From JAZDGX01 sp964482205 (lineage in GTDB: Bacteria > Eisenbacteria > RBG-16-71-46 > CAIMUX01 > WJJG01): DNA of 10,131 nucleotides. Below the pieces are notes generated by a model, which was not told the DNA's origin, searched no databases, and saw only the letters and a program-made list of their open reading frames with translations. The stretch spans positions 1 through 10,131 of the forward strand of contig CAYZWI010000029.1 of NCBI GenBank assembly GCA_964482205.1. Reading direction: 5' to 3'. Positions within the stretch are counted from its first letter, which is position 1. Every line of letters starts with the position of its first letter. The translations under genes and the position numbers were made by a program. Shown piece after piece: positions 1 to 7,000 of the stretch.

Positions 1-2
1 TG

Positions 3-263
3 AGGATCTACGCCAATGGCGGTGGCTCCCCGGACTTCAACCTCGCCGTCACCGACGGGGTGGGAAAACTCGTCGACAACGACGACGACATCACCTTCCC
101 GACTGCGACCGCGCCCTGGGGGACGATCACCCACTTCGGCCTGCGGGATGCCGCGAGCGGCGGGAACCTCCTCCACCACGGCGCGCTCGACGAGGCCCAG
201 TCGGTCGGCACGGGCGGGGTTTTCAAGATCGCGGCCGGGGATCTGAAGCTCCGGATGGAGTAG
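3..263 (+). CDS. Phage tail / tail-fibre family protein, C-terminal part (5' truncated by window edge)
   Basis: The frame is open from the first complete codon to a TAG at 261-263, giving 86 residues without a start, so the true start lies outside the window. The sequence resembles the C-terminal half of a small (about 120-140 residue) phage protein often annotated as tail fibre protein. The pattern seen is a hydrophobic strand ending in ITFPTAT (residues 30-36), then WGTITHFGLRDA (39-50), GGNLLHHGAL (53-62), and a final strand before the stop, here KIAAGDLKLRME. I recognise this layout from memory of the family; no search was run. It probably forms a beta-rich virion subunit near the baseplate or fibre attachment. 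It lies 53 bases upstream of the fibre-like gene on the same strand, consistent with one late structural operon. An in-frame GTG at 60 exists, but the conserved pattern continues upstream of it, so it is not the start. Confidence 0.72.
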   Translation, partial: RIYANGGGSPDFNLAVTDGVGKLVDNDDDITFPTATAPWGTITHFGLRDAASGGNLLHHGALDEAQSVGTGGVFKIAAGDLKLRME

Positions 264-316
264 GGGCTGAGCGCCTCCCCCCGCGCGAAGAGCTTAATTA
301 ATGAAGGCGGCGCCTC
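264..316 (+). promoter_or_regulatory. Leader of fibre gene with ribosome binding site
   Basis: This is the only spacer of note in the structural operon. It contains an AT-only palindrome TTAATTAA at 294-301, unusual in such GC-rich DNA, and a GAAGGCGG stretch at 303-310 that can act as Shine-Dalgarno for the ATG at 317. An earlier ATG at 300-302 opens a frame that stops after seven codons (TAG at 321-323), so 317 is the supported start. I see no convincing -35/-10 pair, so the downstream gene is probably transcribed from further upstream. Confidence 0.4.
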
Positions 317-1978
317 ATGGGTAGGCTCGTCTACATCGGGAATGAACAGGGCAGCCTCGGTGAGTACGTCTCGAGCGCGGGTGGGGCATCCATCAGCGCG
401 ACCGAGCACCACAGCGGGGCGTACTCGCTCAAAATCCTCTCGCAGCCGACCGGGGACATCATCTCGTATGCGCGGGTCGGCTTCGCAGCCTCCGCCGCCG
501 TTCGCCTGACGCTTTGGGTCAAGTTCGCGTCGTTCCCATCCTCGGAGCGTGTGGGGTTCTTCTGGGGCCGGATCGTCGCCAACCCGATGTCGTTGCGCAT
601 CACCTCCCAGGGGAAGATCGACCTCTTCGACCAGGGCACCCCTGTCAATCCCCTCGCGTCCGGATCGAAAGCCCTCTCGCTCGATACCTGGCACCGGCTG
701 GACCTCTACTGGGCCAAGGGTTCTGCCGGAGCGTGCGCGTATGAGTTCCGCATCGATGGGGATCTCGAATACTCCGGCAGCAACGGGACCTTCGGCACCG
801 GCGATCTGACGGGCGTCTACCTCGGAGTCTACAAGGACGTCGCCGGCGGCTTGGAGAGTGTCGCCCTCTACTTCGACGACGAGTGTTTTCGAAACGACGC
901 CTTCGAGCCTTCGGGTGTGCTCGGGATCTACCGGCTGCTGCCCAATGCGAACGGCTACGACTCGAAGCACTGGACCGGGACTCCCGCCAACGGCTACCAG
1001 GATGTGGACGACGGCGACTCGCCCGATGGGGACGGTTCGTACTGGTACACGACGAGCACGGGCGGAGTGCGCTGCTGCGATCTGCCCTCCTGCGACTCAG
1101 CCGGGATCCCTGCCAACGCCGAGATCCTTTCCGTCCTGTGGCACGGGATGGTCCGGTGCTTGGGCGGAGCGCCCGAGGCGCGTCCGATCTTCCGCTCGGG
1201 CGAGAACAACTACGGGACCGCGTTTGCTCCCAGCGTGGCCTACGCCTACCAGCGCGAGATTCGCGACGTCGATCCCGCCACGGAAGCCGCCTGGACGCGT
1301 TCGGGTGTCGATGCGATCCAGATCGGGATCGGAGCGTCCCAACTGGGTTCGGAAGAGCTCCGCTGCACGATGTTAGAGGCCTTCGTCCTGATCCGCGAGA
1401 ACCCCGTGGTCGAGGGCTCTGCCACGGCGAGCGGAAGGGGGACGGTCCAGGCGGCAGGTGCCGTCACCAGCGCCGGATCTTCCCATGCGACGGGGACCGG
1501 TGTCGCGCGACTCGATGCGACAGTTGTCGCATCTGCCTCATTCGTGGCTACAGGTCGAGGGACGGTGGCGGCGAGCGCGGCCGTGTCATCGATCGCAATG
1601 TGCTTCGCCACAGGCTCCGGCGGGGCCGAGCTGATCGCTGCCGTCATCGTCGCCGGCCTCGGGGCTGCGACCGGACGAGGGATCATCGAGATCGTCGCTG
1701 CGGTCACAGTCTTCGCCTCGGCCATCGTCACCGGAAGGGCGACCGCGTCGTGTGATGGCGAGTTGGAGGAACAGACTGCTTCCGCCACAGCGACTGGGCG
1801 CGGGTTCGTCTTCTGCCGCTTGATAGCCGTCTACTTCGATCCCCTGGCCCGCCACTACGGGACGAGATACGTGCGGGCTGTAAGCGGCGGCGTCCGGTCC
1901 GTCTCGCGAGTCCATCATGCATCTCGCGTGTGCGTGCCTGAGGACGCGCGGATCTGCGGCCCGAGGAGGTTCAGCTGA
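317..1978 (+). CDS. Phage fibre-like virion protein with LamG-like N-terminal half and 20-residue beta repeats
   Basis: A 553-residue protein with three visible regions. Residues ~1-195 look like a concanavalin/LamG-type beta-sandwich: alternating hydrophobic strands, SGAYSLKI near 33-40, LTLWVKFASF 64-73, DTWHRLDLYW 123-132, FRIDGDLEY 144-152 and a closing ALYFDDE strand near 183-189. Residues ~196-362 form a second beta-rich module (WTGTPANGYQDVDD near 219-232, ending EAFVLIRENP). Residues ~367-496 carry a strict 20-residue repeat built on ATGRG. A basic, cysteine-containing tail follows. Such architecture is common in tail fibres or other receptor-contacting virion proteins; a glycan-binding role for the first module is inference. 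The ATG at 317 has a GAAGGCGG site at normal spacing. The TGA at 1976-1978 overlaps the next start by one base, so the two genes are likely translationally coupled. No enzymatic motif was seen. A large overlapping + strand frame in the middle (883-1755) is arginine-rich and is a composition artefact. Confidence 0.75.
   Translation: MGRLVYIGNEQGSLGEYVSSAGGASISATEHHSGAYSLKILSQPTGDIISYARVGFAASAAVRLTLWVKFASFPSSERVGFFWGRIVANPMSLRITSQGKIDLFDQGTPVNPLASGSKALSLDTWHRLDLYWAKGSAGACAYEFRIDGDLEYSGSNGTFGTGDLTGVYLGVYKDVAGGLESVALYFDDECFRNDAFEPSGVLGIYRLLPNANGYDSKHWTGTPANGYQDVDDGDSPDGDGSYWYTTSTGGVRCCDLPSCDSAGIPANAEILSVLWHGMVRCLGGAPEARPIFRSGENNYGTAFAPSVAYAYQREIRDVDPATEAAWTRSGVDAIQIGIGASQLGSEELRCTMLEAFVLIRENPVVEGSATASGRGTVQAAGAVTSAGSSHATGTGVARLDATVVASASFVATGRGTVAASAAVSSIAMCFATGSGGAELIAAVIVAGLGAATGRGIIEIVAAVTVFASAIVTGRATASCDGELEEQTASATATGRGFVFCRLIAVYFDPLARHYGTRYVRAVSGGVRSVSRVHHASRVCVPEDARICGPRRFS
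1427..1804 (+). repeat. Protein-level tandem repeat, period 20 residues (ATGRG repeat)
   Basis: Within the fibre-like protein, a [A/V]-[T/S]-G-x-[G/A] turn recurs starting at residues 371 (ASGRG), 391 (ATGTG), 411 (ATGRG), 431 (ATGSG), 451 (ATGRG), 471 (VTGRA) and 492 (ATGRG). The spacing is exactly 20 residues (60 bases) five times and 21 once. Between the turns are short hydrophobic, alanine/valine-rich stretches that could form two beta strands per unit. The DNA copies have diverged, so the repeat is old and kept at the protein level rather than a recent tandem duplication. A shaft-like or stacked beta structure is inferred. Confidence 0.85.
1963..1970 (+). promoter_or_regulatory. Strong ribosome binding site inside the end of the fibre gene
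   Basis: GAGGAGGT lies seven bases before the ATG at 1978, inside the last codons of the upstream gene. It fixes the start of the next gene at the TGATG overlap (1976-1980) and supports coupled translation. Confidence 0.75.
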
Positions 1979-2358
1979 TGTCTGACCTCGCCATCGAGAT
2001 CACGGGCTTTGTCGTCGGCGACGATCTCGAAATCCGCCGAACCGTGACGGAGCTTCCCGCGGCGATCGAAGTCGCCTGGTTGACCGTCAAGCGCTACGCC
2101 GGCGAGTCGGACGACGAGGCGAGGCTGCAGAAGCGGATCACGGAGACGGACGTTCCTGGGACAGGGCAGATCGTCGATGTCGGCGGGCCCGGGGAAGATG
2201 GAGACCTCCGCTTCGATCTCACGCCCGAGGACACCGCATCCCTCGGGGCAAAAATCTACGTCCACGACATCCAGGTGAAACTCTCGACCGGCAAGGTCTA
2301 CACGATCGAGAAGGGCACGATCCAGCTCGCGGCGGATGTAACCAAGTCGACCACCTGA
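1978..2358 (+). CDS. Small phage baseplate/fibre-associated protein (BppU N-terminal-like fold suspected)
   Basis: A 126-residue, acidic protein without membrane segments or signal peptide. The pattern matches a large group of small phage proteins resembling the N-terminal domain of baseplate upper proteins: an opening strand then VVGDDLEIRRTV (residues 12-23), a central VAWLTVKRY strand (32-40), an acidic LRFDLTPEDTASLG turn (77-90), and the characteristic closing block YVHDIQVKLSTGKVYTIEKGTI (94-115), which reads as two beta strands around a GK turn. Family assignment is from pattern memory and is moderate. It starts on the ATG overlapping the fibre stop, with an excellent ribosome binding site at 1963-1970, and ends at TGA 2356-2358, 12 bases before the next ATG. 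Position after the fibre gene suggests a fibre connector, chaperone or minor virion protein. Confidence 0.68.
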   Translation: MSDLAIEITGFVVGDDLEIRRTVTELPAAIEVAWLTVKRYAGESDDEARLQKRITETDVPGTGQIVDVGGPGEDGDLRFDLTPEDTASLGAKIYVHDIQVKLSTGKVYTIEKGTIQLAADVTKSTT

Positions 2359-2370
2359 AGGGAGCATGCG

Positions 2371-2730
2371 ATGAGTGAGGCGCTCGAAATCGCCAGGAGC
2401 TTCGGCTTAGGTGGGCTGGGCCTTCTGGCCGCGGTCCTCTCGGTCAAGCTCGCCATCCAGGCGATCGATCTCGCCCGCTCCCTGCAGCGACGCAGGAACG
2501 GCGGCAACGGGGGAAAACTCGCGCTCGATGAGCTGCGACTCGTCTGCCCGCTCGCTGCGGGCAGTCACTCCCTCGATGACATCCACGATGTCTTGGTCGA
2601 GATCCGCGTCGGCATGGAGCGGCTCAACGACACCCAGAAGGAGCTCGTGGCCGACACGAAGGAGCGCACCCACCACCTGAATGACGTCCTGAACGCGCTC
2701 CGGCTGGAACTCGCCAGGGGGGAGGGGTGA
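2371..2730 (+). CDS. Small single-pass membrane protein with C-terminal coiled coil (lysis-region, function unknown)
   Basis: A 119-residue protein. Residues ~11-33 (GLGGLGLLAAVLSV and following) form one clear membrane helix, followed by a basic cluster RSLQRRR (36-42) and a Gly/Asn-rich linker. Residues ~65-115 are helical with heptad-like hydrophobic spacing (IHDVLVEIRV, MERLNDTQKEL, LNDVLNALRL), suggesting a coiled coil. The basic residues after the helix suggest that the C-terminal part is cytoplasmic. The site GAAGGGAG at 2357-2364 precedes ATG 2371; the TGA at 2728-2730 is four bases before the endolysin ATG. Being directly before the endolysin fits a holin, a holin regulator or a spanin-like component, but no diagnostic motif separates these. 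I do not recognise a named family. Confidence 0.6.
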   Translation: MSEALEIARSFGLGGLGLLAAVLSVKLAIQAIDLARSLQRRRNGGNGGKLALDELRLVCPLAAGSHSLDDIHDVLVEIRVGMERLNDTQKELVADTKERTHHLNDVLNALRLELARGEG

Positions 2731-2734
2731 CGTA

Positions 2735-3226
2735 ATGAGCCGAAGGCTCTTCGAGCGGGCTGTCGAGGTCGTCCTCGCGCACGAGGGGGAGGCTTTCACC
2801 AACCACCCGCTCGACAAAGGTGGGCCGACCAAGTTTGGGATCTCGCAGCGCTGGCATTCCAACGTCAACGTTCATGATCTCACGCGCGAGCAGGCGACCG
2901 AGATCTACTGGAATCGCTACTGGCTGGGCCGTGGATACGACCAGTTGCCAGAGCCTGTCGCCATCAAGGTCTTCGATCTCGCCGTCAATCTCGGCGAGCA
3001 GACCGTGGCCCGTTGCCTTCAGCGAGCGCTCTGGGCTTGCGGCCGACCGGTGAAAATCGATGGCTACCTCGGACCGAAGACAATCGAAGCCGCCTGGCAA
3101 GCGGAGGTAGCGGCTCTGATGGCCGCGCTCCGTTCCGAAGCGGCGGGGGAGTACCGGCTACGGATCGCGCGAGAGGCGGACCAGGAAGCGTTCCATGGCG
3201 GATGGCTGAGGCGCGCGTACGCCTAG
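2735..3226 (+). CDS. Phage endolysin, glycoside hydrolase family 108 (N-acetylmuramidase-type)
   Basis: A 163-residue protein, the usual length for GH108 endolysins, which cut the glycan strands of peptidoglycan. The N-terminal signature is clear: FERAVEVVLAHEGEAF (6-21) with the catalytic-type glutamate E17, then DKGGPTKFGIS (27-37), the family DxGGxTxxGIS block. Next come EIYWNRYW (56-63) and VFDLAVNLG (79-87). The C-terminal half matches the peptidoglycan-binding part of the family: LQRAL (95-99), DGYLGPKT (109-116), and the closing GGWLRRA near residues 155-161. There is no signal peptide or membrane anchor, so export would depend on a holin. The site GGGGGGAGGGG (about 2717-2727) lies inside the preceding gene. 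A five-purine-rich run (AGGGAGGAG) after its stop serves the next gene. Confidence 0.93.
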   Translation: MSRRLFERAVEVVLAHEGEAFTNHPLDKGGPTKFGISQRWHSNVNVHDLTREQATEIYWNRYWLGRGYDQLPEPVAIKVFDLAVNLGEQTVARCLQRALWACGRPVKIDGYLGPKTIEAAWQAEVAALMAALRSEAAGEYRLRIAREADQEAFHGGWLRRAYA

Positions 3227-3240
3227 AGGGAGGAGAAGAG

Positions 3241-3597
3241 ATGGGATTCTTCAGAGACCTTTGGACGATCTGGAAGCACCGCGATCAGCTCGGGTACGTG
3301 AAGGAGATCGGCGAGGCAGTGAAGGATGAGCTTGCCAAAACAGCCACCGATGCCCGACCGATCTGGAGAACCTATCGGTTCTGGTCGGGGCTCATCATGA
3401 TCGCGGGCGTCGTCGTCGCGCTGGCCTTCGGCGTGCTCACGATCGAGAAGGCCCTCACGCCCGAGGTCGTCGTGGCGGTCGGCACCGTCATTGCCGGGAT
3501 CGTCCAGATCTTGATGGCCAAGGGCCAGGCCAAGACCGAGAAGATGATCGCCGCGGCGGCGACGCAAACGAAGCTGCTCGCCCAGTCGCTCCGATGA
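3241..3597 (+). CDS. Putative holin (two transmembrane helices)
   Basis: A 118-residue protein starting at ATG 3241, chosen because AGGGAGGAG (3227-3235) sits directly upstream; the open frame extends further 5', but that part only reads through the endolysin gene. The N-terminal ~45 residues are amphipathic and charged, with several Trp and Lys. Two membrane helices follow: residues 48-68 (WSGLIMIAGVVVALAFG...) and 74-93 (PEVVVAVGTVIAGIVQILMA), joined by a very short loop, then a basic/alanine-rich tail. This hairpin topology with both ends on the cytoplasmic side fits a class II-like holin, and its position right after the endolysin supports that. The TGA at 3595-3597 overlaps the next ATG (ATGA, 3594-3597), so translation is probably coupled. 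No specific holin family was recognised. Confidence 0.68.
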   Translation: MGFFRDLWTIWKHRDQLGYVKEIGEAVKDELAKTATDARPIWRTYRFWSGLIMIAGVVVALAFGVLTIEKALTPEVVVAVGTVIAGIVQILMAKGQAKTEKMIAAAATQTKLLAQSLR

Positions 3598-3875
3598 TCC
3601 AGATCTGGAAGCGCAAGCCGGGGCCGGTTTGGAGCTGGTCCCGGCTAATGCACTTTGTGCTCGCCTTTGGGCTGACTGGCTATGGTGCCCACCTCTTCGG
3701 CGATGCCGGCTGCGCCTACGGGGCGGGCCTTGCCGTCCTCGGAGGCCTCGCCTGGGAGATCTTCAATCGCTGGATCCCGGGGGAGCATCGGTGGGCGGAT
3801 CTGTGGGATTTCGTGGCGTTCCTGCTGGGGGCCGCGGTGGCGACGCTTGGATGGATGACGGCCGGAGCTAGCTAG
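3594..3875 (+). CDS. Small multi-pass membrane protein at the end of the lysis cassette
   Basis: A 93-residue, tryptophan-rich protein with three possible membrane segments: residues 18-36, 41-58 and 70-89. The pattern WEIFNRW (54-60) followed by ADLWDFVAFLLGA (68-80) recalls small membrane proteins of the VanZ/YfiM type, where a charged W/K-E motif is followed by a D-D-x-x-A-x-LLGA helix; that similarity is by eye only. It starts within the ATGA overlap with the holin candidate and ends at TAG 3873-3875. It may be a second holin or antiholin or another envelope component of the lysis system; nothing in the sequence decides this. It is the last gene of the phage-like operon, and the following ~110 bases carry no gene. 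Confidence 0.6.
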   Translation: MIQIWKRKPGPVWSWSRLMHFVLAFGLTGYGAHLFGDAGCAYGAGLAVLGGLAWEIFNRWIPGEHRWADLWDFVAFLLGAAVATLGWMTAGAS

Positions 3876-3902
3876 AGGACCCATCCTCACATCCGTCGTA
3901 GA

Positions 3903-3931
3903 TTGAACCGCTGTTCGACCGGCGCTATCCT
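3903..3931 (+). promoter_or_regulatory. Candidate sigma70-type promoter for the restriction-modification gene
   Basis: TTGAAC at 3903-3908 and TATCCT at 3926-3931 are separated by 17 bases, the ideal spacing; each hexamer matches four of six consensus positions. The pair lies in the non-coding gap between the last phage gene and the methyltransferase-nuclease, about 70 bases before its start. It would let the cargo gene be expressed independently of the phage late operon. Confidence 0.5.
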
Positions 3932-3992
3932 GTTCCAATACTCCATTTGCAGGCTGGGTGAACTGTCAGAGCCTAGATGGTAACTCATGCCT

Positions 3993-3999
3993 GGAGCGG
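3993..3999 (+). promoter_or_regulatory. Ribosome binding site that favours the start at 4005
   Basis: GGAGCGG lies just before the ATG at 4005. The ATG at 3987, in the same frame six codons earlier, has only a weak GATGG upstream, so 4005 is the better start. Confidence 0.55.
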
Positions 4000-4004
4000 G
4001 GCGC

Positions 4005-7000
4005 ATGAAACAAGACCTAGACTCAGCCATTTCGACGTTTGGATCCTCGGCCAAACGAAAGCTCGCGAGCCCGAGCGCGCGTGGCGAACCCGAAGACCAA
4101 CTGCGGGCGCCGTTCGAGCAGCTACTCACCGACTTGGCAGGGCTCGTCGGGCTACCGTCGACTGCTGTGGCTGCCGTGGGGGAGTCCTCCGTCCCTGATC
4201 TGAAGACCCGCCCTGACTATGCCGTAACCGTTCGCAAGGCGCTGGTCGGGTTCATCGAACTGAAGTCTCCCGGCAAAGGCGCGGATCCGCGGAAGTTCAA
4301 AGATCCGCACGACAGGGACCAATGGGAGAAGCTCCGCTCTCTGCCGAATCTCATGTACTCGGATGGCAACGAATTCAGTCTGTGGCAGGACGGAGAGCCG
4401 ATCGGGACCGTTGTCCGACTGACCGGAGACATCGAGTCCTCGGGAAGCAAGCTTGGGGCGCCTCCTGAATTGTTGCCCCTGTTCGAACGGTTCCTCATGT
4501 GGGATCCCATCCCGCCTCGCAGCGCCAAGGAGCTGGCCCGGATCAGTGCCCGACTGTGCCGCCTGTTGCGCGAAGAGGTCACGGAGAACCTCGCGGCGGG
4601 TAGTGAGGCGCTGACCGCGCTCGCGGTGGACTGGCGGAAGCTGCTCTTCCCCGATGCCACCGACGAGCGTTTCGCGGATGGGTACGCGCAGGCGGTGACA
4701 TTCGGAATGCTGATGGCTCGTGCCAAGGGCATCCGACTTGCGACGGGCTTCGGAAGGGTGGCGGAAGAACTGGGCCAGACGAGTTCGCTCATCGGCGCTG
4801 CCCTCCGGCTCCTCACCGACAGTGCGGAGAACCAGGCGGCGCTGACGACGTCGCTGGGAACCCTGACGCGAGTGCTCGATGCTGTCCATTGGCCCACCAT
4901 CAGCCGAGGCGACCCTGAAACCTGGCTCTACTTCTATGAAGATTTTCTCGAGGTCTACGACAATTCCCTCCGCAAGCAGACCGGCTCGTACTACACGCCG
5001 CCCGAAGTCGTGGGCGCGATGGTCCGGCTCGTTGACGAAGCATTGAAGAGTCCTCGGTTTGGGCTTCACGCTGGGATGGCCTCGCCGGCTGTCACAGTGG
5101 CTGATCCTGCGATGGGCACAGGGACCTTCCTGCTCGGAATCCTGCGGAGAATCGCAGAAACCGTCAGCACGGACGAAGGGCCGGGTTCCGTGAGGGGGGC
5201 CATCAACTCGGCCATCCAGCGACTCATCGCGTTCGAGATGCAACTGGGTCCCTTTGCTGTGGCGCAGTTGCGCATTCTCGCCGAGATCGTTGATCTGACG
5301 GGCTCGCCGCCAAGGACACCGCCGAGGATGTTCGTCACCAACACCCTGGGCAATCCCGACGATGATGAAACATGGATCCCAGGCATCCTTGCGCCGATTG
5401 CCAAGTCCCGCCGAGACGCCAACAGGATCAAGCGGGAAGAGCCCATCACAGTGGTCATCGGGAATCCACCGTACAAAGAAAAGGCCAAGGGGCGGGGTGG
5501 TTGGATCGAAGGCGAGGCCGAGCAAGCAGCGAAAGCACCGCTTGCAGACTGGATGCCTCCTTCGGACTGGGGGGTAGGCACACACACAAAGCACCTGCGG
5601 AATCTTTACATCTACTTCTGGCGGTGGGCCACGTGGAAGGTCTACGACCACCATCCCGCGAACAACACAGGTATCGTGTGCTTCATCACGGTTGCTGGTT
5701 TCCTCAATGGTGCCGGATTCCAGAGAATGCGCCAGTATTTGCGACGGACCTGCGACGACATCTGGGTGATCGACTGCTCTCCCGAGGGACACCAGCCCGA
5801 GGTCAATACGCGCATTTTCCAGGCCGTCCAACAGCCCATCTGTATCGTACTCGCTTCGCGAACCGCGAAGAGCAGCCTGGAAGCCCCGGCACGGGTCCGT
5901 TTCCAGTCACTGCCCGCGGGGCACCGGACGGAGAAGTTCGTTGCTCTTGGCCAGGTGACGCTGGGCGGGAAGGCGTGGGCTGACTGTCCTGCGGATTGGC
6001 GCGCCCCGTTCCTGCCTGCCTCAACTGGCGCATGGGCCACATATCCGGCATTGGAGGACTTCTTCGTCTACAACGGCTCGGGCGTGATGCCCGGTCGCAC
6101 CTGGGTGATCGCGCCGGACGAGGAGTCGCTTCATCGACGTTGGCAGACTCTGATCGATGCGCCCGCAGACACGAAGGAGACTCTGTTCCATCCGCACATA
6201 CCAAAGGGGAAGCTCGGTGACCGCCACAGTAAGCGTATCGTGAAGGAGGGCTTGCCTGGCATGCCCGCCCGTCCGAAGCCCATTGCTGAAGAGCGTGGTC
6301 CGTGCCCCGATTCTGTTCGGTACGGATTCCGTTCGTTCGACCGCCAGTGGATCGTTGCTGACAATCGTCTGATCAACAGACCCAATCCGGAGTTGTGGGC
6401 AGGGCGATCGGAGAGGCAACTCTATCTGACGGCACTCTCTCGAACGTCGCCTTCGACGGGTCCGGCGCTGACTGTCACGGGCGACATCCCGGACCTTGAC
6501 CACTACAAAGGATCATTCGGCGGGCGCGTATTCCCTCTTTGGCGCGATTCTGCTGCGACGATCTCCAACGTGCGTCCGAACTTGCTCGCCTTCTTGTCGC
6601 AGAAGTTTGGGTGCGACGTCAGCGCCGAGGATGTCGTAGCCTATGTTGTAGCGACGACCGCCCATCCCGCTTTTATCGCGCGGTTTAGGAACGATCTATC
6701 CACGCCGGGACTGCGAGTTCCCCTAACTGCGGACGCAAGAACCTTCTTCGAGGCATCCGAACTTGGTTGCTCAGTGATCTGGCTTCATACCTTCGGCGAG
6801 CGAATGGTCGACGCAAAGAAGGGCCGTCCAGCTCAACCGCCACGGCTACCCGTCGAGAGAAGGCCGAGCATCCCGTTGAAAGGGGCAATTCCGGAGGACC
6901 CGGGCAGCATGCCGGACTCGATCGGCTACGACGCCTGCCAGAAGCGACTGTTGATCGGGACGGGATACGTGGAGAACGTCGAACCTGAAATCTGGCACTA

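Noticed and set aside
8..970. Long 320-residue minus-strand open frame opposite the tail and fibre genes
   Set aside because: It spans two plus-strand genes with recognisable phage patterns and good ribosome binding sites, and has an Arg/Gly/Pro-rich sequence typical of GC-rich antisense frames.
883..1755. 290-residue plus-strand frame inside the fibre gene
   Set aside because: Extremely arginine-rich with no plausible domain; it overlaps the repeat-bearing real frame and has no ribosome binding site that stands out.
3013..3240. 5' extension of the holin candidate's frame upstream of 3241
   Set aside because: It lies within the endolysin gene; the ATG at 3241 has AGGGAGGAG just upstream and the membrane protein begins there.
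3875..3888. Small stem GAGGA-CCCA-TCCTC after the lysis genes as a terminator
   Set aside because: Only five base pairs and no following T run, so it does not qualify as an intrinsic terminator.
4152..5831. 559-residue minus-strand open frame opposite the methyltransferase
   Set aside because: The plus strand carries nuclease and methyltransferase motifs over the same bases; the antisense product has no recognisable domain and reflects GC-rich codon bias.
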